NCBI RefSeq assembly: GCF_024168825.1
Contig: NZ_JALJWH010000001.1
Coordinates: 372,001 to 436,000 of the forward strand
From: Paenarthrobacter sp. A20
Lineage (GTDB): Bacteria; Actinomycetota; Actinomycetes; Actinomycetales; Micrococcaceae
DNA: 64,000 nucleotides
Direction: 5' to 3'
Within the stretch, counting starts at the first letter, position 1, and every line of letters starts with the position of its first letter. The notes below the pieces were generated by a model. That model saw only the letters and a list, made by a program, of their open reading frames with translations. It was not told the DNA's origin and searched no databases. The position numbers and the translations under genes were made by a program. Shown piece by piece: positions 36,161 through 54,247 of this stretch.

Positions 36161-37150
36161 ATGAACTCATCATCTTCTTCACCTCTGCACAGCACACCGA
36201 CGACGGTCACTGAGGGGCCGGGCTCAGACGAGCCTTCGCCTGGAGTCGACGCTTCCACCCGGCTCCACCCCACGGGGCAGCGGGCATTGGTCCTCGGCGG
36301 CGGCGGTTCCACAGGCAACGCATGGCTGATCGGCGTGATCGCAGGACTGTTCGACGCCGGGCTGGATGCAACCACGGCCGACCTCACCATAGGAACATCA
36401 GCTGGCGCGACGGCCGCCGCCCAGCTGGCCGGTGCGACGCCGGCGGAACTATTTGCTGCCGCCCTTGCACCTGTCCCGCAGCGGGCCGGAGCTCCAGCTG
36501 TCACCAACCCACGGAATCCGGCCAAGCCCGTGGTGGACCACTTGGACAGAACGGCCAGGATCATCGATGCTTCCGAGGATATGCCTGATATGCGCCGCAG
36601 AATGGGAGCGGCGGCTATCGACATGGCTGAGGCGATGGACGGTGCCAGTGCCCGGTGGCGGGCCACCGTCGCAACCCGGCTGCCCCAACAGTCGTGGCCG
36701 GAACGAGCAGTGCTTCTCACCGCAGTTGACGCCCAAACAGGTGAACCGGTGGTATTCGACCGTCACAGCGGCGTGGAGTTGGTGGACGCCGTGGCCGCCA
36801 GCTGTGCCAGTGGCTTCGCTTACAGCATTGGCAATGGCCGCTACATCGATGGTGGATACCGAACCAACGCTGAGAATGCCGACCTGGCCGCCGGGCACGC
36901 ACGGGTGCTGGTGCTGTCACCCTTTGGTGGCCAAACACGGACACCTACAAAATGGCATATGCACCTCGCAGCCCAGATAGACACTCTAAGGGGCAACGGC
37001 AGCCGCGTGGAAACGGTGTTCCCGGAAGGGGAGTCGGAGCACATGTTCGGCATCAATGCCATGGATCTGTCCCTGCGACCGGCCGCAGCCCGAGCCGGGT
37101 TCGACCAAGGCAGAGCCCTCGCCGGTCAGCTGCGCGAGTTCTGGCAATAA
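36161..37150 (+). CDS. Patatin-like phospholipase
   Basis: A 329-residue patatin-fold acyl hydrolase. The oxyanion-hole loop is LGGGGSTGNAW (45-55), the nucleophile elbow is GTSAG (78-82, Ser80) and the second member of the catalytic dyad is Asp230 in YIDGG. The first ~38 residues are a Ser/Thr/Pro-rich tail without a signal peptide, so the enzyme is probably cytoplasmic and acts on phospholipids or other acyl esters. AAAGG eight bases before the ATG can be sequestered by an upstream hairpin, and a short leader ORF precedes it. It converges on the rRNA operon terminator. Confidence 0.87.
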   Translation: MNSSSSSPLHSTPTTVTEGPGSDEPSPGVDASTRLHPTGQRALVLGGGGSTGNAWLIGVIAGLFDAGLDATTADLTIGTSAGATAAAQLAGATPAELFAAALAPVPQRAGAPAVTNPRNPAKPVVDHLDRTARIIDASEDMPDMRRRMGAAAIDMAEAMDGASARWRATVATRLPQQSWPERAVLLTAVDAQTGEPVVFDRHSGVELVDAVAASCASGFAYSIGNGRYIDGGYRTNAENADLAAGHARVLVLSPFGGQTRTPTKWHMHLAAQIDTLRGNGSRVETVFPEGESEHMFGINAMDLSLRPAAARAGFDQGRALAGQLREFWQ

Positions 37151-37186
37151 CGGCACCAAGGCGGCCGTGGTGGGTGGTTAAATGTG

Positions 37187-37217
37187 AAGAGCCCCGACCG
37201 TCGTGGTCGGGGCTCTT
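37187..37217 (-). terminator. Terminator of rRNA operon 1
   Basis: AAGAGCCCCGACC and GGTCGGGGCTCTT, 13-bp perfect stem, 5-nt loop, just after the 5S gene on the minus strand. Confidence 0.8.
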
Positions 37218-37226
37218 CTTAATGGT

Positions 37227-37346
37227 TGTCCGGCGGTGTCCTACTCTCCCACACCCTCCCGGGTGCAGTACCATCGGCGCTGTGGGTCTTAGCTTCCGGG
37301 TTCGGAATGGGACCGGGCGTTTCCCCCACGCTATGACCGCCGTAAC
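37227..37346 (-). rRNA. rrf: 5S ribosomal RNA, operon 1
   Basis: About 120 nt. On the minus strand it begins GTTACGGCGGTCATAGCG and contains CCCATTCCGAACCCGGAAG and GAGAGTAGG, the conserved helices of actinobacterial 5S. Ends are set by pairing of GGCGG with CCGCC, accurate to a few bases. Confidence 0.93.
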
Positions 37347-37495
37347 TTTGTTACCCGTCCGCGCCCCGGTGGTGGGGTGGGTGGGAAGCGTGGTTACAAC
37401 TGTGGTGTTGTTATTTTGTTGTGTTTTTGTTCCTGGAACAAGCGGGTTGTTGTTCGGGAACCACATAGTGGACGCGTGCAGTGTGTTGTGTGGTG

Positions 37496-42704
<5,209 letters not shown>

Positions 42705-42871
42705 AGTAAAACAAATCAAACAGACACAACCACACCCACCGGAAATAACGGTAGAACGCGGCTGCACAAAATTCGAAACCAGCTGAAAACCAGCCCACCA
42801 CACACGGGGGTGCATGACAGAACTGGCATAAATTTCAACCAATCAATAAAACAATCGGTATCAACAAACTT

Positions 42872-42898
42872 GGCACACTATTGAGTTCTCAAACAACA
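42872..42898 (-). promoter_or_regulatory. Leader boxA antitermination site, operon 1
   Basis: Minus strand TGTTTGAGAACTCAATAG followed by TGTGCC, the well-known actinobacterial rRNA leader sequence. Confidence 0.75.
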
Positions 42899-43039
42899 GA
42901 CCCCCCAAAACATCACCCCGCAGCACACCACAAAAGCAGCACACCAACAAAGGCCATTGGAAAAGAAGAGTTATTTTTGGCCGCCTACCGAACCGTACAC
43001 ACCTTCCGGCTTTCCGTTTCGCACCCGGCGACTCAGAAA

Positions 43040-43068
43040 ACAATACACGCCCCCAACCCCCAACGCAA
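43040..43068 (-). promoter_or_regulatory. rRNA promoter, operon 1
   Basis: Minus strand TTGCGT (43068-43063), 17-bp spacer, TATTGT (43045-43040). The same architecture and flanks are found at 50631-50659. Confidence 0.65.
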
Positions 43069-43179
43069 ATCCACCCCAAACCCCCACCCCACACCACCCA
43101 AACCCCACCCCAAAACCAAGCGACAGCACGCCGTCGAGCGCCACGAACAGCGGCGCCCCAATCCAGGCAGGACCGAACG

Positions 43180-44130
43180 TCACCTGCGGGAGTCCGGCAT
43201 CCCGAAATGCCGATGCAACCCGTCGTCGAGGAACCGCAGGATCGACGAGATCCTGTGCCCTTCCGGGGTCGGTTCAATGACCAGCAGCCCCCGGGGCCGG
43301 CCTTCGAGGTAGCAGACGAACCCCGGCCTCCCACCAGCGGTGACAGCCTTCAGCACATAGTGGCCTCCCGGCCGGCCGGCCGCACTAGCGCGCAGGAAAC
43401 TGCCTACGGCATTCCGACCTGCGTAGCGTTCGCTGGCCGGAGGCATGGCCAACCAGCATTGGTCGGTAAGGAGTTCCAGGACTGCATCGACGTCATCCCG
43501 GGAGAAGGCGTCAGCGAACTTACGGGCAAGATCGGAGTGGTCCGCGCCCGGCACCGGCGGCACTGTCGCGGGTCTGGCAGAGCGGGCGCGCTGGAGGAGT
43601 CCCTTGGCCGCCGTCGGACCTATCGAGAGCATCTGCGCAGCTTCACTGACGGTGAAGTCCAATACGTCACAAAGCATCAGCACCGCGGCTTGGCGCGGCG
43701 GCATCCGCTGGAGGGCAACCACAAGGGCGAGCTCGATGCTTTCGCGGGCAATAGCTTGTAAAGCAGGGTCCAGCTCGTTGACCAGCTGGTCCGGGTAGGG
43801 CTGTAAATGCGGTTGGTCGAATCGGTCAGTCGGAACCGGTGGCGTGAACGGGGGAACGGGACGAGGACGGCGGCTTTGGTCACGTCGTGCATTGAGCGAA
43901 CGAGTCGTGGCGATCCGATAGAGCCACGTCCGCAAAGATGACCGCCCGGAAAATCCAGGCAAGCCTTTCCATGCGGCAAGTAAGACCTCCTGCATCACAT
44001 CGTCTGCGTCGTCAACTGATCCTGTGATCCTGTAGCAGTGCAGATGAAGCTCCCGGCGAAAGGGCGCGACGAGCGACGCAAATGCCTCTTCATCACCGGC
44101 CCTGGCGGCCTTCAACCCCGTGGACGTCAC
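43180..44130 (-). CDS. ECF sigma factor with C-terminal SnoaL-like domain
   Basis: A 316-residue extracytoplasmic-function sigma factor. Region 2 (~10-80) includes HLHCYRITGSVDDADDVMQEVLLAAWKGLPGF, and region 4 (~130-185) includes LPPRQ-like MPPRQAAVLMLCDVLDFTVSEAAQMLSIGPTAAKGLLQRAR. A SnoaL/NTF2-like domain (~200-310) follows, as in the SigG/SigJ/ECF41-type groups where this tail modulates activity in place of an anti-sigma factor. GTG 44130 has CAAGAT six bases upstream, suggesting a leaderless mRNA. It is divergent from a stand-alone SnoaL-like gene, and both lie between the two rRNA operons. Confidence 0.88.
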   Translation of the reverse strand: MTSTGLKAARAGDEEAFASLVAPFRRELHLHCYRITGSVDDADDVMQEVLLAAWKGLPGFSGRSSLRTWLYRIATTRSLNARRDQSRRPRPVPPFTPPVPTDRFDQPHLQPYPDQLVNELDPALQAIARESIELALVVALQRMPPRQAAVLMLCDVLDFTVSEAAQMLSIGPTAAKGLLQRARSARPATVPPVPGADHSDLARKFADAFSRDDVDAVLELLTDQCWLAMPPASERYAGRNAVGSFLRASAAGRPGGHYVLKAVTAGGRPGFVCYLEGRPRGLLVIEPTPEGHRISSILRFLDDGLHRHFGMPDSRR

Positions 44131-44182
44131 GGTTCAATCTTGGCACGCGCCCATCCGGGCGTTCCGATTCTCTTCGTTGTGG

Positions 44183-44196
44183 TGTCTACATAGACA
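44183..44196. promoter_or_regulatory. Palindrome in the sigma/SnoaL divergent region
   Basis: TGTCTA and TAGACA are inverted around a 2-bp centre, 25 bp before the SnoaL-like ATG. It could be an operator; no matching regulator is known in the window. Confidence 0.4.
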
Positions 44197-44221
44197 TAAC
44201 CATCTACGAGAGGAACAGACC

Positions 44222-44593
44222 ATGACTGGGAAAGAGGCCGGCGCAGTGGAGATCGGCGTGGCATACCACCGTGCGTGGACCAACGGCGACCTGGATTCAG
44301 CGGCAGAGCACCTGGCCGAAAGCGTTACCTGCCATGCGCCTTCGGGCACCTTCAATGGCAGGGCAGCTGTCCGGGCGTTCATGGAACCATTCGCTGCGTC
44401 GCTTACAAGTTCAAGGCTCCTGGCCGTCCACGGCCAGGACAACGAAGCAATCCTTATGTACGACACCGCCAGTAGGGCAGTGCAGAGCGCCCCCGGTGCG
44501 GAGCTGTACCGCGTTCAGGATGGTCAGATCGTGGAAATCCACATTATCTTCGATCGCCTGCCGTTCGCCTTGGCACGTGGCGACGTCCGTTAG
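44222..44593 (+). CDS. SnoaL-like (NTF2-fold) protein
   Basis: A 123-residue small cone-shaped NTF2-fold protein of the SnoaL/polyketide-cyclase-like type. VAYHRAWTNGDLDSAAEHLAESVTCHAPSGTFNGRAAVRAFMEPF has the family pattern of the first helices and strand, and LYRVQDGQIVEIHIIFDR the final sheet. The ATG at 44222 follows AGAGGAAC; a longer frame from 44120 crosses the divergent promoter and is not credible. It is divergent from the ECF sigma factor, whose tail belongs to the same fold, so a functional link is possible. Ligand or reaction unknown. Confidence 0.83.
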   Translation: MTGKEAGAVEIGVAYHRAWTNGDLDSAAEHLAESVTCHAPSGTFNGRAAVRAFMEPFAASLTSSRLLAVHGQDNEAILMYDTASRAVQSAPGAELYRVQDGQIVEIHIIFDRLPFALARGDVR

Positions 44594-44682
44594 GGCGTGA
44601 CGGCGATGACCATCCGGCAAAGGCTCCACAGCCAGGTCTCGAGTGGACTCGGTCGGCCGTGGTGTGTGGGTGGTTAAATGTG

Positions 44683-44713
44683 AAGAGCCCCGACCGTCGT
44701 GGTCGGGGCTCTT
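44683..44713 (-). terminator. Terminator of rRNA operon 2
   Basis: Same 13-bp stem and 5-nt loop as at 37187. Confidence 0.8.
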
Positions 44714-44722
44714 CTTAATGGT

Positions 44723-44842
44723 TGTCCGGCGGTGTCCTACTCTCCCACACCCTCCCGGGTGCAGTACCATCGGCGCTGTGGGTCTTAGCTTCCGGGTTCG
44801 GAATGGGACCGGGCGTTTCCCCCACGCTATGACCGCCGTAAC
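44723..44842 (-). rRNA. rrf: 5S ribosomal RNA, operon 2
   Basis: Identical to the 5S gene at 37227-37346 as far as I could compare. Confidence 0.93.
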
Positions 44843-44991
44843 TTTGTTACCCGTCCGCGCCCCGGTGGTGGGGTGGGTGGGAAGCGTGGTTACAACTGTG
44901 GTGTTGTTATTTTGTTGTGTTTTTGTTCCTGGAACAAGCGGGTTGTTGTTCGGGAACCACATAGTGGACGCGTGCAGTGTGTTGTGTGGTG

Positions 44992-50200
<5,209 letters not shown>

Positions 50201-50367
50201 AGTAAAACAAATCAAACAGACACAACCACACCCACCGGAAATAACGGTAGAACGCGGCTGCACAAAATTCGAAACCAGCTGAAAACCAGCCCACCACACA
50301 CGGGGGTGCATGACAGAACTGGCATAAATTTCAACCAATCAATAAAACAATCGGTATCAACAAACTT

Positions 50368-50394
50368 GGCACACTATTGAGTTCTCAAACAACA
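50368..50394 (-). promoter_or_regulatory. Leader boxA antitermination site, operon 2
   Basis: Same sequence as at 42872-42898. Confidence 0.75.
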
Positions 50395-50630
50395 GACACA
50401 ACCGGCACCACCCACACCCCACAGGGTCCAGGATCGCTCCGGAGCAACTTTCCAAACTTACCCGATCAACTGGATCTTGGCAAATCATCGTTTCCGCGAT
50501 TTTCGATCCAATCTTCGGCCCCACCCTGCACAGGCACGCTCAAAAGCGGGCCGTTTTTCAGGCTGTTATCAAGGGGGTCGGCCTCCGCGGTTCTCAGCTC
50601 CAGGCTGTCTCACTCGCGGCGACTCAGAAG

Positions 50631-50659
50631 ACATTACACGTCCCCAAGCCTCGGCACAA
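50631..50659 (-). promoter_or_regulatory. rRNA promoter, operon 2
   Basis: Minus strand TTGTGC (50659-50654), 17-bp spacer, TAATGT (50636-50631), followed by TCTGAGTCGCCG as in operon 1. It lies outside the repeated unit, so the conservation is informative. Confidence 0.65.
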
Positions 50660-51025
50660 ATCCACCCCAACACCACCCAAAAACCCCACAAACACAGGCC
50701 AAACGGTGTCACAACGCGGTCGAATCACTCTCAATCGAACGAAATTGGGCGAAGTGAAGCCCATCACAGAGTGACTGCGGGCGGGGGCCGACGGGATCTT
50801 CCAGGGCGACCGCCCCCCACACACATGCGGGTAAGTGCCGTCGTCGAGGGTGCGCCAAGGAGCGTTGCCGCAAGGGGTGAGAGAGCGTCGACCCCAAGCG
50901 TGGAATACGTGAGAGAAGGTTGCTTGAAAACGGCGAAAAGATGAGAGAGCGTCAGAAGCGGGCTGCGGTTTTCCGGCGGCGCGTCCACAGTAGGAACGAC
51001 CGAGCGCGCAGAGGATGACCGCGGC

Positions 51026-51090
51026 AACCACACGCGCCAACCACACGCGCCAACCACACGAACCAACCACACGAACCAACCACACGCGCC
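51026..51090. repeat. 13-bp tandem repeat, five units
   Basis: Five exact-length units of AACCACACGCGCC or AACCACACGAACC in the order G, G, A, A, G type. It lies 30 bp beyond the terminator of the ribosomal protein unit. Confidence 0.85.
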
Positions 51091-51120
51091 CCGGCTGACG
51101 GTAAGCACGCTTTAACGCAG

Positions 51121-51155
51121 AAAGGGCCGGCAACCATAACGGTTGCCGGCCCTTT
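51121..51155 (-). terminator. Terminator of the rpmB-rpmG-rpsN unit
   Basis: AAAGGGCCGGCAACC and GGTTGCCGGCCCTTT, perfect 15-bp stem, 5-nt loop, 13 bp after the rpsN stop on the minus strand. Confidence 0.85.
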
Positions 51156-51168
51156 CAGAGCTTCGTGA

Positions 51169-51474
51169 TTACCAGGAAGACTTGGTGATGCCCGGGAGCT
51201 CACCGCGGTGAGCCATGTCGCGGAAGCGAACACGGGAGATACCGAACTTCTGGAGCGTGCCGCGGGGACGGCCGTCGATCTGGTCGCGGTTACGCAGACG
51301 GATCGGGGAGGCGTTGCGGGGCAGCTTCTGCAGGCCGAGGCGTGCAGCTTCGCGTGCTTCGTCAGTCGCGTTGGGGTCAACCAGGGTCTTCTTCAGTTCG
51401 AGACGCTTGGCAGCGTAACGCTCAACAATGACCTTGCGCTGCTCGTTGCGAGCAATCTTGGACTTCTTTGCCAT
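51169..51474 (-). CDS. rpsN: 30S ribosomal protein S14, zinc-independent type
   Basis: A 101-residue S14. The C-terminal [41 protein letters not shown] is unmistakable. The protein is the long form without the CxxC zinc-ribbon cysteines of the 61-residue type. It assembles into the head of the small subunit. It is the last gene of a three-gene unit, 4 bp after rpmG, with a strong terminator behind it. Actinobacteria often carry such cysteine-free ribosomal proteins as zinc-sparing paralogues; whether another S14 gene exists in this genome cannot be seen here. Confidence 0.95.
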   Translation of the reverse strand: MAKKSKIARNEQRKVIVERYAAKRLELKKTLVDPNATDEAREAARLGLQKLPRNASPIRLRNRDQIDGRPRGTLQKFGISRVRFRDMAHRGELPGITKSSW

Positions 51475-51478
51475 GTGT

Positions 51479-51646
51479 TTAGCGCTCCTCTCGGAATTCG
51501 ACGTGCTGGCGGATCTTGGGGTCGTACTTCTTCAGGACCAGGCGGTCCGGGTCGTTACGACGGTTCTTGCGGGTTACGTAGGTGTAACCCGTGCCCGCGG
51601 TGGACTTCAGCTTGATGATCGGACGTACGTCCTTGTCCTTTGCCAT
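51479..51646 (-). CDS. rpmG: 50S ribosomal protein L33, zinc-independent type
   Basis: A 55-residue L33: [20 protein letters not shown] start, then [23 protein letters not shown] and the REER end. It has no cysteine at all, so the zinc-binding pairs of the other L33 type are missing. Its ATG shares a base with the rpmB stop (TAATG), and it ends 4 bp before rpsN. It binds near the E site of the large subunit. Confidence 0.95.
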   Translation of the reverse strand: MAKDKDVRPIIKLKSTAGTGYTYVTRKNRRNDPDRLVLKKYDPKIRQHVEFREER

Positions 51647-51882
51647 TAGAGCTTTACTCCTCGTGCCAGGATGTCGGCGACGACTGAGTCGATGCCGCGT
51701 ACGTCGATGGTCTTGATGCCACGGGCTGACAGGGTCAGCGTGACATTACGGCGCAGGGACGGAACCCAGTAGCGCTTCTTCTGAATGTTCGGGTCGAACC
51801 GACGCTTGTTGCGACGGTGCGAGTGCGAAATGCTGTGTCCAAAGCCCGGCTCGGCTCCGGTCACTTGGCAGTGTGCTGCCAT
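51646..51882 (-). CDS. rpmB: 50S ribosomal protein L28
   Basis: A 78-residue L28. [29 protein letters not shown] at the N-terminus and the central [20 protein letters not shown] are the family signature. Only one of the four zinc-ligand cysteines remains (Cys5), so this is the zinc-free form. It is the first gene of the unit, with a TCTTTGGAGGAGAG region giving GGAGGAG upstream of the ATG. A -10/-35 pair about 300 bp upstream would give a long leader. Confidence 0.95.
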   Translation of the reverse strand: MAAHCQVTGAEPGFGHSISHSHRRNKRRFDPNIQKKRYWVPSLRRNVTLTLSARGIKTIDVRGIDSVVADILARGVKL

Positions 51883-52277
51883 GACTCTCCTCCAAAGATT
51901 GAATGTAACGGCGTGCAGATGTTCCTGCGTTACCGTGCGACAGGCAGCGTCCGCATCCGGGTCCAGACCATTTCGGTAGTTTCCGCAGCAAGTGCGGCGA
52001 AGAAGGTTGGCCTCAGGACCGGGCAGTGATCAACACTGGAACAAGTCCTGGGATACCGGGCGAATACAGGAATGCACGCAACTTGAGCCCCTAACTACCG
52101 GCCAACGGGATGTCGGAAAACCGACAGTCACCACCAACCGGAGCAATTGCACACGAACCGCACTACCTAGCGCCTAACTATTCTACGGGCCAGGCCAAAT
52201 TAAGACCAATCCGGCATCATACGCCCCTTAAAGCTCTTTCACAGCAGAACGAAAGGATGCTCGGTGAGTCTTAGGTC
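51883..52277. other. Divergent intergenic region, rpmB and flavin-reductase operons
   Basis: 395 bp with a minus-strand promoter candidate at 52180-52209. I looked for a tRNA and a Zur-type palindrome and found neither. Confidence 0.5.
52180..52209 (-). promoter_or_regulatory. Putative promoter of the ribosomal protein unit
   Basis: Minus strand TTGGTC (52209-52204), 18-bp spacer, TAGAAT (52185-52180). The start near 52173 would leave a leader of about 290 nt before rpmB. Confidence 0.45.
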
Positions 52278-53738
52278 ATGACCTCGTTATTGACCCCGGA
52301 TTCGCCGGTGGAAACCGCCCCGGCAACGGCCTCGCGAAAGCGGCCACCCGCCGTCGAACGCTTCCGTCCCCAGGCACGACGGCGACTTGCCCGGGCAGAT
52401 TTGCTCGGGGCCGTGGGGTGGTTGTCGGGTGTGGCGGCGGTGGCACTGTGGCTGGCCGACGGCGGTGCCAGCGGCTTCTCAAGCTTCGCGGGGACCATGA
52501 CTGCCCTTGGCATCGTCGCCGGACTGATCGGCATGGATCTGGTTCTGCTGATGCTGCTGCTGGCGGCAAGAATTCCGGTGGTCGACAACGCGATCGGACA
52601 CGATCGTGCCTTGGAGATCCACAAATCCCTCGGGAAGCCGGCACTGTATCTGCTCCTGGCGCACGGGCTGTTCTTAGCTATTGGATACGGCGCCGCGGAG
52701 GGACTGGACCCGTTGAGCGAGTCCATCTCACTCTGGGTCAACGTGCCTGACATGTGGTTGGCATTTGTGTCCATGGCACTGTTTATTGCCGTGGTGGTGA
52801 CGTCCCTGGTTGCAGTCCGCCGCAAGTTCCCTTACGAGTTCTGGTATGTGGTGCATTTGCTGACGTACGCGGCCGTTGGGACGGCTATCCCGCACCAGTT
52901 CAGCGTAGGCGGGCTATTCGCCGAAGGAACGTGGCAGCGCTGGTATTGGCTGGCCCTGTGCATCGGCACGGGCGTGGCGCTGGCCTGGTTCCGCATATAC
53001 CAGCCCCTCGCGGCAAGCTTCAGGCATCAACTCACCGTCAGCCGGGTGGTCCGTGTGGCACCGGGTGTCTTCAGTATCGAAATGACGGGACGGAACCTTG
53101 AACGGTTGGCCGGCTCTGGCGGGAGGTTCTTCTTGTGGCGATTCCTGGCACCTGGCCAATGGTGGCGGCCGCACCCGTTCAGCCTTTCCGCGGAACCAGT
53201 TCCCGGAGGCCGGAACCGACCCGGCAAGCTGCGCATCACTGTCCGCAACCTGGGGGAGGGTTCTGCCAGCCTGGCCCACATCAGGCCAGGCACCAAGGTG
53301 GCGATCGAAGGTCCCTACGGCTTGTTCAGCACAGCCGCCCGATCCCGCGAAGACGTGGTCATGATTGGTGCCGGCATCGGGATCACGCCCTTGCGGTCGC
53401 TGTTGGAAACCACGCCGTTTGACCCTGGTCACGCGATCGTCCTGCTCCGCGGCCATGACGAATCCGAACTCTTCCTTGGCCAGGAAATCATGGCCCTCTG
53501 CCAGGCGCGCGGTGTCACGCTCTACCACCTGACCGGGCCAAGGTCCTCCGGAGACCATTCCTGGCTACCCCGCAACGCGGTCAACGACGGCTTCACGCTC
53601 AGCTCCTACGCACCCGCAATTGCCAATGCCGACGTCTACGTTTGCGGCCCTGCCCTCTGGGCCTCCTCCGTGATCCGGGACGTACAGGCGGCCGGCGTCC
53701 CGGCGGAACAACTCCACAACGAAAGGTTTGACTGGTGA
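52278..53738 (+). CDS. Ferric-reductase-like transmembrane flavoprotein
   Basis: A 486-residue membrane oxidoreductase. Residues ~40-230 hold six hydrophobic segments of a ferric-reductase-like haem domain, with His residues in IHKSLGKPALYLLLAHG and VVHLLTYAAVGTAIPHQF as likely haem ligands. Residues ~255-486 are a ferredoxin-NADP-reductase-like module: HPFSLSAEP (FAD), VMIGAGIGITPLRSLL (NAD(P)H) and VYVCGP near the end. It would carry electrons from cytoplasmic NAD(P)H across the membrane. The downstream FMN-binding and ApbE genes overlap head to tail and supply the probable outer acceptor. Confidence 0.88.
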   Translation: MTSLLTPDSPVETAPATASRKRPPAVERFRPQARRRLARADLLGAVGWLSGVAAVALWLADGGASGFSSFAGTMTALGIVAGLIGMDLVLLMLLLAARIPVVDNAIGHDRALEIHKSLGKPALYLLLAHGLFLAIGYGAAEGLDPLSESISLWVNVPDMWLAFVSMALFIAVVVTSLVAVRRKFPYEFWYVVHLLTYAAVGTAIPHQFSVGGLFAEGTWQRWYWLALCIGTGVALAWFRIYQPLAASFRHQLTVSRVVRVAPGVFSIEMTGRNLERLAGSGGRFFLWRFLAPGQWWRPHPFSLSAEPVPGGRNRPGKLRITVRNLGEGSASLAHIRPGTKVAIEGPYGLFSTAARSREDVVMIGAGIGITPLRSLLETTPFDPGHAIVLLRGHDESELFLGQEIMALCQARGVTLYHLTGPRSSGDHSWLPRNAVNDGFTLSSYAPAIANADVYVCGPALWASSVIRDVQAAGVPAEQLHNERFDW

Positions 53739-54247
53739 GAATTCGACCAGCACTGGCAACCGCCGTCGCGTCGGCCGGTATCCTTCTGGCCGGCTGGCAG
53801 TCAGGCGCGCATATCGCCGAGACCGGCACGGCGACCACCACCAGCCTGGGCAGCAGCGCAACGAGCGGCGGCACCGCCTCCGGCGGTACAAGTTCCGGCG
53901 GAGGCACCACTACCGGGTCTTCTTCCGCAGGGTCCGGAAGCAGTTCCGGCAGCAGCACGGGAAGCACGACGGCGGCAACGTACGACGGCGCGTCCGTCCA
54001 GACCCGCTTCGGTACAGTCCAAGTGCAAGTGACGATCCAGGGCGGCAAAATCACGGAAGTCACGGCGTTGCAGCTCACCGATGCTGAACGGAAGTCGGCT
54101 CAGATCAGCAGCCGCGCGGCACCGGTTTTGCGGTCCGAAGTACTCCAAGCCCAGTCCGCCAACGTCCAGACCATCGGCGGCGCGACCGTCACCAGCGACG
54201 CCTACCTCACCTCGCTTCAGGCAGCCCTCGATGCAGCCAACTTCTAA
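53735..54247 (+). CDS. Extracytoplasmic FMN-binding domain protein
   Basis: A 170-residue secreted or anchored protein. An N-terminal hydrophobic segment (~5-20) is followed by a Ser/Gly/Thr-rich linker (~31-80) and an FMN_bind domain (~83-170). GGATVTSDAY contains Thr151 in the position that ApbE enzymes link covalently to FMN; the usual first Ser/Thr of the S-G-A-T motif is Gly here. The start overlaps the reductase stop by ATGA. It probably accepts electrons from the reductase outside the membrane and is flavinylated by the next gene product. Confidence 0.85.
   Translation: MRIRPALATAVASAGILLAGWQSGAHIAETGTATTTSLGSSATSGGTASGGTSSGGGTTTGSSSAGSGSSSGSSTGSTTAATYDGASVQTRFGTVQVQVTIQGGKITEVTALQLTDAERKSAQISSRAAPVLRSEVLQAQSANVQTIGGATVTSDAYLTSLQAALDAANF

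Larger units (their letters stand above)
42705..43179 (-). other. Leader and promoter region of rRNA operon 1
   Basis: 475 bp upstream of 16S on the minus strand: boxA at 42872-42898 and a promoter at 43040-43068. The A/C-rich stretch at 43050-43125 contains no gene I can support. Confidence 0.7.
50201..51168 (-). other. Leader and promoter region of rRNA operon 2 and spacer to the ribosomal protein genes
   Basis: About 970 bp. It contains boxA (50368-50394), a promoter (50631-50659), a 13-bp tandem repeat (51026-51090) and the terminator of the rpmB-rpmG-rpsN unit (51121-51155). I see no supported coding region; frames here lack conserved features. Confidence 0.65.

Noticed and set aside
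42881..43312. Plus-strand frame over the rRNA promoter region
   Set aside because: Thr/Pro/His-rich translation from A/C-rich promoter DNA that runs into the antisense of the sigma factor gene.
51026..51090. 13-bp repeats as a CRISPR array
   Set aside because: The units abut with no spacers and are far too short; a simple tandem repeat.
51883..52277. Zur box before the zinc-free ribosomal proteins
   Set aside because: No TGAAAATGATTTTCA-like palindrome could be found by eye in the region.
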